15,130 bases of DNA, taken from DATAFT01 sp035544635 (GTDB taxonomy: Bacteria; Acidobacteriota; Thermoanaerobaculia; Multivoradales; Multivoraceae). The notes below the pieces were generated by a model. It was not told where the DNA came from. It made no database searches and worked only from the letters and a program-made list of their open reading frames with translations. Both the position numbers and the translations under genes were made by a program. The DNA lies in assembly GCA_035544635.1 (NCBI GenBank), contig DATKDQ010000220.1:1-15130 (forward strand), given 5' to 3'. How positions within the stretch are numbered: the first letter of the stretch is position 1; every line of letters begins with the position of its first letter. Positions 7,612 through 15,130 of the stretch are shown piece by piece.

Positions 7612-8537
7612 CAGATCCCCCAGTCCTCTTCGCTGGGCGTGGCCCGGCGGTCGCGGGCGGTCTGTGAGCGCTCCATCCGCTGCGCGCGCTTCTCGCGGGC
7701 GCGGCGCGCTCGCTCCTCGATATCTCCAGCCGAGGGCAGGCTCATCAGCACCTCATCCGGGATGTCGTACGCCTGCTGCAGCTTCTTGAGGCACCGTTTG
7801 CGCTCGAGCAGCGCGCGCGACTCATCGCGCTCGGTCGAGAAGCGGACCCGGGCCTCGCTCTGACGCGTGCGCAGCGCCGCATAGAGGTCGCCCCCGAGGA
7901 GCGCCGTGATGTCGACCTTCATCGACTCGCTGCGGAGATCCTCGGCGCGCACCACGTCGCCGTTGATCGGCCCCTTGCCGTACTTGGGGAACATGATCGC
8001 GGCCTCGGGGCAGACCCGCGAGCACGCCGGGCAGTTGGTCTTGCAGGAGCTCTCGTTCTGCACCGCGATGCGGTCGTCCCCATCGACGCCGTAGACGCCG
8101 AACAGACAGAAGGAGAGGCACTGCATGCAGTTGGTGCAACGGTCGTAGTCGATCACCGGGAACCAGGGGATCCACGCTCCCGGCGCCGCGGCGCCGAGCT
8201 CGCCCGAGATCTCGGCCACCGCTGCCGCCAGCCGCTCGCCGTCCAGGCCGTCGAGGTCGCGGAACAGGAGCGCGGCGCCCTCGCGGTCGCGCCGGTCGCG
8301 CGGCGTCTCCCCGCTCTCGAAGCGGCCCAGGACGAGGAGCGGAGTCTCGTCCGCCGGCGCGACCTCGCCGCCGGGCAGGGCTCTCGTCACCTGGTAGCCG
8401 GCGGCGAGGAGCGTGGAGAGGATCTCGAAGCGGCGCTCGGACGTCACCGGAAGGCTCCCCGGCCCCTCGTAGAGGACGACGCGCAGGCCGGCCGCCGGCG
8501 TCTCCCTCGTGCCGTGACCGCCCGGGGCCTCGCTCAT
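7611..8537 (-). CDS. Two-cluster [4Fe-4S] ferredoxin-domain protein
   Basis: A 308-residue protein with three parts. Residues about 18-115 look like a small alpha/beta domain (RVVLYEGPGSLPVTSERRFE) with no cysteine. Residues 130-185 form a ferredoxin domain with CTNCMQCLSFC (Cys134, 137, 140, 144) and CKTNCPACSRVCP (Cys165, 169, 172, 176), enough for two [4Fe-4S] clusters. The second motif is CxxxCxxCxxxCP rather than the usual CxxCxxCxxxCP. The C-terminal 100 residues are charged and helical (ERARRAREKRAQR). It likely passes electrons to the radical SAM enzyme or the DUF116 protein. The frame is open further upstream to 8762, but that stretch is Arg/Pro-rich and lies over the previous gene. 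The ATG at 8537 in an ATGA overlap with the previous stop is the better start. Confidence 0.85.
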   Translation of the reverse strand: MSEAPGGHGTRETPAAGLRVVLYEGPGSLPVTSERRFEILSTLLAAGYQVTRALPGGEVAPADETPLLVLGRFESGETPRDRRDREGAALLFRDLDGLDGERLAAAVAEISGELGAAAPGAWIPWFPVIDYDRCTNCMQCLSFCLFGVYGVDGDDRIAVQNESSCKTNCPACSRVCPEAAIMFPKYGKGPINGDVVRAEDLRSESMKVDITALLGGDLYAALRTRQSEARVRFSTERDESRALLERKRCLKKLQQAYDIPDEVLMSLPSAGDIEERARRAREKRAQRMERSQTARDRRATPSEEDWGI

Positions 8538-8911
8538 CGCTTCGCCTCGTCGGCCGGTGCCGCGTCCGGGATCAGCCGCCGGGCGATCTCGTCGGCCGGC
8601 TGCTCGCGCATGTTCAGCACCTCGACGCCGGTCTCCGGCAGGGATGCGCCGGCGGCGTGGAACAGCCACTTCACGGCGCGGGGATAACAGGCCGCGATGC
8701 GGATCGGGCCGGCGGCGGCGAGCCGCTCGAGCGCCGCATCCTTGCGGGCCGACAGCTCGCACAGATCGGCAACCGCGTCGAACGCGACGCCCGATGCGCT
8801 CAAGCGCGCGAGCACCTCGCGCTTCACCGACTCGGGCACCACCTTGGCGTAAGTGCAGTTGCAGTAGAGGACGCGGGGAGCGCCGGATGGAGTCACTGGG
8901 AGCTCGCTCAT
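8534..8911 (-). CDS. Small four-cysteine protein resembling the HdrA N-terminal domain
   Basis: A 125-residue protein of no assigned function. It has exactly four cysteines: RVLYCNCTYAKVVPE (Cys17, Cys19), DLCELSARKD (Cys51) and IRIAACYPRAVKWLF (Cys75). A CxC near the N-terminus and a later AACxPR resemble the N-terminal cluster-binding domain of HdrA-type heterodisulfide reductase subunits (CxCG and AACTPR). So it may bind one Fe-S cluster or carry a persulfide; both are inference. It lacks the flavin domain of HdrA. Start and stop overlap the neighbours by 4 nt (ATGA) on both sides, so it is co-translated with the GTPase and the ferredoxin and probably works with the latter, whose N-terminus it resembles. 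Confidence 0.7.
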   Translation of the reverse strand: MSELPVTPSGAPRVLYCNCTYAKVVPESVKREVLARLSASGVAFDAVADLCELSARKDAALERLAAAGPIRIAACYPRAVKWLFHAAGASLPETGVEVLNMREQPADEIARRLIPDAAPADEAKR

Positions 8912-10038
8912 CCCGGCACCAGGATCCGGTGCGTCGGCACCGGCCGCGCCGGACGGAACCGCTCGACGTGCTCGACTCGGAGCGACGCCCCGGGGCGGGC
9001 GCGGGCGGCCTCCTCGAGCGCGCCGGCGGTGATCTCGTAGAGGAGCTCCGGATCCGCCTCGGCGCGCAGGTTGACGATCAGCGTGCCCTCACTCACCAGA
9101 TCGAAGAGCGACTCGCGCAGGTCGGGCCGTGCATCGCTTCCGACCACGCTCACGACCGACAGGTTGCCGCCCGCGCCCGCCGCCTCGAGCGTCATCTTGA
9201 GGTGCGCGATCTCGCGCTCCGCCTGCCGCATACTGCGCGTGATCGCCGCGGTGAGCTCGAGCAGCAGCCGGTTGCCGTCGAGCAGCTCGGGGCTTCTGAG
9301 ACGCACCGTGCCGTTGAGCCATCCGAGCAGCGCCTCGCCCTCGGCGTAGGTGTCGTAGTCGACCGCCATGGTTCGCGCCTCAGTCGACTCGGTCGCGAGC
9401 AGCCGCTCGAACCACGAGTGCAGACCGTCGCCGCGAAGCGCCGAGCAGCACAGCACCTCAGCTCGCGGGAACGCCGTCTCGAGCTCCGCCCGCAGCCGAT
9501 CGCGCAGCTGGTCGTCGACCTGGTCGCATTTGTTGACCACGATCAGATCGGCCTCCTCGAGCTGCTTGCGGTAGACGTAGACGACCTTGGCCGAGAACGA
9601 GCGGCCCTCGGCGAGACCGAAGATGCGGGCCGCCCGCAGCGGGTCGACCATCACGCTGAGCGGAGCGATGGTGAAGCGATCTCCATAGATGCGCCGCAGG
9701 GGGTAGCTCACGGTCGCCACCAGATCGGTGCAGCTTCCGACCGGCTCGGCGACGAAGACGTCGGGCCGGGTGTCGCGGGTGAGCTTCGCCGCGGCTTGGT
9801 TCAAGGAGTCGAAGCGGCAGCAGAAGCAGCCGCCGGCGATTTCCTCCACCGGGAAGCCCTGGGCACGCAGGATCGTGGTGTCGACCAGGGACGTGCTCTG
9901 GTCGTTGGTGATCAACCCCGCCCGCAGCCCCCGCTCGGAGAGGTGGCGCGCGAGCGCCAGGAGGGCGGTCGTCTTGCCCGCTCCCAGGAACCCGCCGATC
10001 ATCACGTAGCGGGCCCGGTCGGTGCGATCCGCGGTCAC
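8908..10038 (-). CDS. COG0523 / CobW-type P-loop GTPase
   Basis: A 376-residue G3E-family GTPase. Walker A is GGFLGAGKT (15-23), the COG0523 metal-binding signature is GGCFCC (69-74), EPVGSCTDL (98-106) stands where family members have EPSG, and NKCD (169-172) is the guanine-specificity motif. The second half (about 230-376) is not an obvious CobW C-terminal domain. Family members deliver or insert metals (Zn, Co, Fe) into client proteins. Here the client is presumably a protein of the same operon. The GTG start overlaps the previous stop by 4 nt and is preceded by a purine-rich ribosome-binding run. Alternative: a GTPase assisting cofactor loading, as HypB or MeaB do. Family call is firm, client unknown. 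Confidence 0.9.
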   Translation of the reverse strand: MTADRTDRARYVMIGGFLGAGKTTALLALARHLSERGLRAGLITNDQSTSLVDTTILRAQGFPVEEIAGGCFCCRFDSLNQAAAKLTRDTRPDVFVAEPVGSCTDLVATVSYPLRRIYGDRFTIAPLSVMVDPLRAARIFGLAEGRSFSAKVVYVYRKQLEEADLIVVNKCDQVDDQLRDRLRAELETAFPRAEVLCCSALRGDGLHSWFERLLATESTEARTMAVDYDTYAEGEALLGWLNGTVRLRSPELLDGNRLLLELTAAITRSMRQAEREIAHLKMTLEAAGAGGNLSVVSVVGSDARPDLRESLFDLVSEGTLIVNLRAEADPELLYEITAGALEEAARARPGASLRVEHVERFRPARPVPTHRILVPG

Positions 10039-10496
10039 GACTCCTCCCCCTGCATGCGGTCGATCGTACTATCGAGCAGCCGAGCGTACCCCTCGGCATC
10101 CACGCAGTCCACGCCCGGAGTCCCCCGCATCTCGAAGAACCAGCCCCCGCCGTAGGGATCGGCGTCGATCAGCTCGATGCGGTCCCGCAGCGCGGGGTTG
10201 TCCCGCACGAAGCGACCGGCCATGGGGGCGAACAGATCGGTCACCGCCTTGAGCCCTTCGAACCAGCCGATCACCTGACCGAGCTCGACTGGCGCCTCCG
10301 GCTCCACCTCGTAGGCGACCTCGACCGCCTCCCCCAGCATGCGCAGCGCGAAAGTGGTGTAGCCGATACGCCACAGCCCTTCCGCCCGGGGCTCCAGCCA
10401 GTAGTGGCTCGCCGAGTAGCGCAGGTGCCGGGGGAAGCGGGCGATGAAGCGAGCTCGCCGATAGCGAAGCTGCCCTTCCCCGCTCGCTTCAGACAT
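10035..10496 (-). CDS. Glycine-cleavage-H-like lipoyl carrier protein
   Basis: A 153-residue H-protein-like protein. GLWRIGYTTFALRMLGEAVEV (40-60) matches the start of the lipoyl domain of GcvH, GWFEGLKAVTDLFAP (77-91) carries the lipoyl-lysine equivalent at Lys83, and DADPYGGGWFFEMR (111-124) matches the conserved NEDPYGEGW ending. So it should be lipoylated and act as a swinging-arm carrier. It has extra residues at both ends compared with the usual 125-130. GcvT, GcvP and lipoate ligase are absent here, so a glycine-cleavage role is unlikely. H-like proteins of this kind are known as LbpA partners of heterodisulfide-reductase-like sulfur systems. The reading frame extends to 10616, but the ATG at 10496 begins the conserved part and fits the fold. 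It is the first gene of the cluster. Confidence 0.82.
   Translation of the reverse strand: MSEASGEGQLRYRRARFIARFPRHLRYSASHYWLEPRAEGLWRIGYTTFALRMLGEAVEVAYEVEPEAPVELGQVIGWFEGLKAVTDLFAPMAGRFVRDNPALRDRIELIDADPYGGGWFFEMRGTPGVDCVDAEGYARLLDSTIDRMQGEES
10041..10050 (-). promoter_or_regulatory. Ribosome-binding site for the COG0523 GTPase
   Basis: The minus strand reads GGGGGAGGAG, ending 2 nt before the GTG at 10038. It lies inside the last codons of the H-like gene. A strong internal site plus a 4-nt overlap supports the GTG start. Confidence 0.6.
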
Positions 10497-10611
10497 GTCT
10501 CGCCCGGCGCTCCGTAGACGTCCACTTTCGAGTACCCTCCGAGACGCCAGTCGCGAATCCCGACGCTTCGAGCGAGAGAGGACACGCACGCCGAGCGTCT
10601 CTGTGGCGGGC

Positions 10612-10617
10612 ATCATA
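10612..10617 (-). promoter_or_regulatory. Weak candidate -10 element before the nine-gene cluster
   Basis: The 141-base gap 10497-10637 between the propeller stop and the H-like gene has one -10-like hexamer on the minus strand, TATGAT, 5 of 6 to the sigma-70 consensus. No good -35 stands 16-18 nt upstream, so this is only a candidate. Nothing else is seen in the gap except a short CGCT-CGA-AGCG hairpin, without a T tract. The cluster could instead be read through from the upstream operon. Confidence 0.25.
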
Positions 10618-10637
10618 CGACACGGCTGCGAGGCCGC

Positions 10638-12152
10638 TCACCGCATCGCTCGCCGACTCCACGCCGGCTCGCCACTCTCCGATCGTCTTTCGGCGGGCGC
10701 GGACGCGGCCCGAGCGCCGGCGAGCGCGTACAGGCGCTCGGCGGTCATGAGATAGAGCACGCCGTCCGCGGCGACCGGCGCGCGGTGGATCGGTGCGTCC
10801 ATCGTCATCTCGGCGAGGACCTCGAGGCGAGGGCCCGCGGCAAGCACGGTCACGTCGCCATCGGTATCCGAGACGTACACGCGGCCCTGCGCCACCAGCG
10901 GAGACGCCCACACCGGCGCCAGCATGTCGTGGCGCCAGAGCTCGCGGCCCGACGCGGCCTCCAGGGCCACCACGAAGCCGTCGAGGTCCGCGGCGTAGAC
11001 GATCCCGTCGGCCACCGCCACCGTGGCGATGGCGCGCGAGAAGGCCCCCGTCTTCGGAGCGGGGCCGGAGCCTCTCTCCGCGCCCGGACCGGCGCCTTCC
11101 CTGCCGGCGGCGCTTCCGAAGCTCCAGCGCGCGCGCTCGCCTGGATCCGCCCCCGCCCCGAGGGCCGGATCCAGCGCCCACAGCACCCCCGGCCCCGAGC
11201 CCTGCTCGGGGTCGCGGCCGGCGGGGATATACACGGTGTCCTCCGCAAACAGCGCGGTGGCGACGAACGCGTTGCGGGGGCGCGGCGATCCAGCGCCGGC
11301 GGCGGCCACGGCCCCGCCGTCGAGCTTCCACAGCAGCTCTCCGCTCGCGGGAGCGAACGAGTAGAGCCAACCGTCGCCGCCGGGAAAGAGCACCTGGCGG
11401 CGGCCGCCCGCCTCGAGCACCGTCGGGCTCGACCACTGTCCGTCGACCAGTCCCGTGCCCGGCGACGCGTCGCTCCAACGCACGGCTCCGGTCCAACGAT
11501 CCACCGCGAGGAAGCTGGGCGCCTGCGGCGCGGGCACCAATCCGGCCTCGTCGATGCCGTTCGAGGTGTGGACGAAGAGCAGGTCGCCGAGGATCGCGGG
11601 CGTCGACGCCGACATGTAGTGCGGCACGACGCCGAGCTCGGCCCGCAGGTCGAGACGCCAGACCACGTCGGCGTCGATCGGCGAGCGCCGCGGCTCGCCG
11701 GTCTCGGGACCGTCGTTCTCGCCGTCGAGGAAGCCCTCGGTGTCGAGTGCCATGAGCTCGCCCCGGTTCGAGACGTAATAGACGCGGTCGCCCTCGACCC
11801 GCGGCGTCGAGCACACCCCCTGGAGCGGGAAGTCGAGCGCCTGCTCGAGCTTCTCGTGCGTCGCCTGCCACAGGAAGGCGCCGTCCTCGGCGCGGAAGGC
11901 CATGAGCACGCCGCGGTCCCCGGTCACGATCGGATCGCGCGGGCGGGTGTTGTTGGTGCCGACCAACACCTTGCCGGCGGCGACCACCGGCCCACCGTAG
12001 GAGTAGGAGCCCAGGTCGGCGACCCAGCGCACGTTCTCGCCGGTCTCGACGTCCCAGCGCAGGGGAAGCGGCGCCTCCGCCGCTCCCGCCGGCACCGCGA
12101 GCATCGCGGCGGCCGCGGCGAGCCGCCGCGCGGTACGGGAGTGCAGGCGCAT
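10638..12152 (-). CDS. Secreted PQQ-like beta-propeller protein
   Basis: A 504-residue exported protein with a signal peptide at about 1-25 (MRLHSRTARRLAAAAAMLAV, then PAGAAEA). Propeller repeats of the PQQ/BamB type follow: GGPVVAAGKVLVGTNN (53-68), GVLMAFRAEDGAFLW (81-95), TPRVEGDRVYYVSNRGELMALD (116-137), GDLLFVHTSNGID (189-201), WSSPTV..GGDGWLYSFAPASGELLWKLDG (240-279), DGIVYAADLDGFVVALEAASGRELW (382-406) and ASPLVAQGRVYVSDTDGDVTVL (416-437). A Gly/Ala/Pro-rich insert lies near 345-368. It should sit in the periplasm or outer surface; whether it binds PQQ is not shown. The frame is open to 12725, but that part is the shadow of the TPR gene; the ATG at 12152 opens the signal peptide and lies 4 nt after the TPR stop. 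It shares the family of the partial gene at 1-228. Confidence 0.88.
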   Translation of the reverse strand: MRLHSRTARRLAAAAAMLAVPAGAAEAPLPLRWDVETGENVRWVADLGSYSYGGPVVAAGKVLVGTNNTRPRDPIVTGDRGVLMAFRAEDGAFLWQATHEKLEQALDFPLQGVCSTPRVEGDRVYYVSNRGELMALDTEGFLDGENDGPETGEPRRSPIDADVVWRLDLRAELGVVPHYMSASTPAILGDLLFVHTSNGIDEAGLVPAPQAPSFLAVDRWTGAVRWSDASPGTGLVDGQWSSPTVLEAGGRRQVLFPGGDGWLYSFAPASGELLWKLDGGAVAAAGAGSPRPRNAFVATALFAEDTVYIPAGRDPEQGSGPGVLWALDPALGAGADPGERARWSFGSAAGREGAGPGAERGSGPAPKTGAFSRAIATVAVADGIVYAADLDGFVVALEAASGRELWRHDMLAPVWASPLVAQGRVYVSDTDGDVTVLAAGPRLEVLAEMTMDAPIHRAPVAADGVLYLMTAERLYALAGARAASAPAERRSESGEPAWSRRAMR

Positions 12153-12156
12153 TGGA

Positions 12157-13513
12157 TCAGGGGCTCGACCGGCGACGATAGTCGTCGAGGCGGCGCTCGT
12201 ACTCGGCGAGCGCGGCCGGCGGCTCGTTGAGCCCGCGCGCCACCGTGAGCGCCTGCTCGCAGCGCTCCGAGGCCTCCTTCCACAGCCCGACGTCGGCGAA
12301 CGAGGCCGCGAGATCGTCGAGCAGCGACAGCATGATCCGGCGCATGGCGGGATCGGGGGTGCCGATGCGGTACGCCTGATCGATGCGCCGGACGAGCTCG
12401 TCGACGTCGCCGCGCTGTGCGCCGATGAGCGCCAGGACGAGATGCAGGTTGGGATCGCGCGGATCCGATTCCAGAGCCTTCTTCGCCTCCGCTTCCGCCT
12501 CGTCGAAGCGACGCAGCTTGAGCAGGTTGCCGGCGTAGATCGGCCGCAGGTCGGTGAAGCTCGGCTCGAGCTCGAGCGCGCGCGACGCGGTCGCCACCGC
12601 GCGCTCCGGCTCGCCCAGCCGGTCGTAGATCCCCGCCGCCGTGTAGTGCGCCTCGGCGAGGTCCGGCGCCAGGCGCAGGAGCGTCTCGATCTCGCGCCGC
12701 GCCTCCGCGAGCTGGCCCACGTCACGGAAGGTGTTGGCGCGCTGGAGGTAGCTGCGCAGGTCTACCGCCTCGGTGCGGATCGCGGCGCGGCGCTCGTCGG
12801 GGCGGTAGGTCTTGCGCGGCAGAAAGCGCGCCTCCTCGGCGAGCCGCCGCGCGCGCTGGCTCTGTCCGGCGCGGAAGTAGGCCTGCGACAGCGTCGCCAC
12901 CACCGCCCGGGTGTCGGGAGCGAGCGCGTATGCCGCCTCGAGCAGTGGCAGCGCAGCCGGAACCCGGCCCGCGTTGAGCTCGATGCGGCCCAGACCGAGC
13001 GGCGCGAACGCGTTCTTGGGATCGAGGCGGCGCGCCTCCCGGAGCTGCTCGCGGGCCTCGTCGAAACGGGCGAGCCCTTCGAGGAGCTCTCCGTAGCGCA
13101 CCCGCGCCGGCGCGTAGCCTGGATCGAGCGCCACCGCGCGATAGAACCACGCGGCGGCGTCGCGCGGCTGGCTGAGCTCGAGGAGACAGGCCAGGTGATA
13201 GGACCAACGGAAGTCGGTGGCATCGAGAGACACCGCCCTGCGGTACGCGGCCTTGGCCTCGTCGAACAGGTCGTGGGCGTCGAGCGCCATCGCGAGGCGA
13301 CCCCACGCCTCGCCGTCGCGCGGGGATCGCGCCACCTCCTCCTGGAGACGCTCGAGCTTGGCGCGCACCGGCGCCTCGACCTCGGAGAGGTCCGGCAGTC
13401 CGACCTGAGCGCGGATTGGGACCGCGCCCAGGAGCGCCGCCAGACACGCGAGTGCGCAGCAGTGACCCAGTCCTGCGCTTCCGGCGCACCCTCTGAATGA
13501 CGTCACGATCAGG

Positions 13514-13521
<8 letters not shown>
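12157..13521 (-). CDS. Secreted tetratricopeptide-repeat protein
   Basis: A 454-residue protein with a signal peptide (hydrophobic CCALACLAALLGAVP, cleavage near PIRAQ at 36-39) and many TPR helices, for example EAWGRLAMALDAHDLFDEAK, YAPARVRYGELLEGLARFDE, AFAPLGLGRIELNAGRVPAA, AEAHYTAAGIYDRLGEPERA and PNLHLVLALIGAQRGDVDEL. TPR arrays bind partner proteins; the partner is probably one of the exported neighbours. The GTG start at 13521 overlaps the CRTAC stop by 8 nt. A second GTG at 13506 would remove five residues and keep the signal peptide. Function beyond scaffold is unknown. Confidence 0.85.

Positions 13522-15130
<1,609 letters not shown>

Noticed and set aside
4894..7863. 989-codon open frame on the plus strand
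   Set aside because: It is antisense to three well-recognised genes, is rich in Arg, Glu, Val and His in the way of mirrored GC-rich codons, and shows no domain motif.
7611..8762. 383-residue reading of the ferredoxin gene
   Set aside because: The extra 75 residues are Arg/Pro-rich shadow of the upstream gene; the ATG at 8537 gives a 4-nt overlap.
8557..10155. 532-codon open frame on the plus strand
   Set aside because: Antisense to the GTPase and small CxC genes; composition of a shadow frame.
10035..10496. Housekeeping glycine cleavage H protein
   Set aside because: No GcvT, GcvP or lipoate genes are present and its neighbours are Fe-S and isoprenoid genes; kept as H-like only.
10638..12725. 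695-residue reading of the propeller gene
   Set aside because: The first 191 residues are low-complexity and overlie the TPR gene; the signal peptide starts at 12152.

Overview
This window is very GC-rich (roughly 70% by eye) bacterial DNA. Every supportable gene lies on the minus strand, so transcription runs from high to low coordinates. The mix of a CRTAC/ASPIC-UnbV (FG-GAP) protein, a TPR protein, secreted PQQ-like beta-propellers and a squalene-hopene-cyclase-like enzyme suits uncultured Acidobacteriota, Planctomycetota or Myxococcota-type lineages. The sequence alone does not decide between them. I see no mobile element, CRISPR array, tRNA or rRNA.

Region 1 (15130 to 10638): an operon-like run for exported proteins. 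It holds a CRTAC protein open at the window edge, a secreted TPR protein and a secreted PQQ-like beta-propeller, with an 8-nt overlap and a 4-nt gap.

Region 2 (10496 to 566): nine tightly packed genes, most with start and stop codons overlapping. In order they encode a glycine-cleavage-H-like lipoyl carrier, a COG0523/CobW-type GTPase, a 125-residue protein with a CxC and an AACxPR motif like the HdrA N-terminal domain, a two-cluster [4Fe-4S] ferredoxin, a radical SAM enzyme, a fusion of DUF116 with a trans-polyprenyl diphosphate synthase, a short alpha-alpha toroid prenyltransferase-like protein, a squalene-hopene-cyclase-like class II cyclase that keeps its DxDD acid motif, and an IscS/NifS-type cysteine desulfurase. 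No squalene synthase, GcvT/P or IscU lies in the window.

The gene order suggests one pathway. A polyprenyl chain would be made, cyclised, and then changed by radical or redox chemistry using Fe-S proteins, a lipoyl-type carrier and a sulfur source. I know of no characterised pathway with this set. It is the best candidate here for an undescribed system: an isoprenoid-derived lipid or cofactor, possibly sulfur-modified. Family assignments rest on visible motifs; the joint function is inference.

Region 3 (354 to 1): after a roughly 340-base gap, the start of another secreted PQQ-like beta-propeller gene, cut by the window edge.
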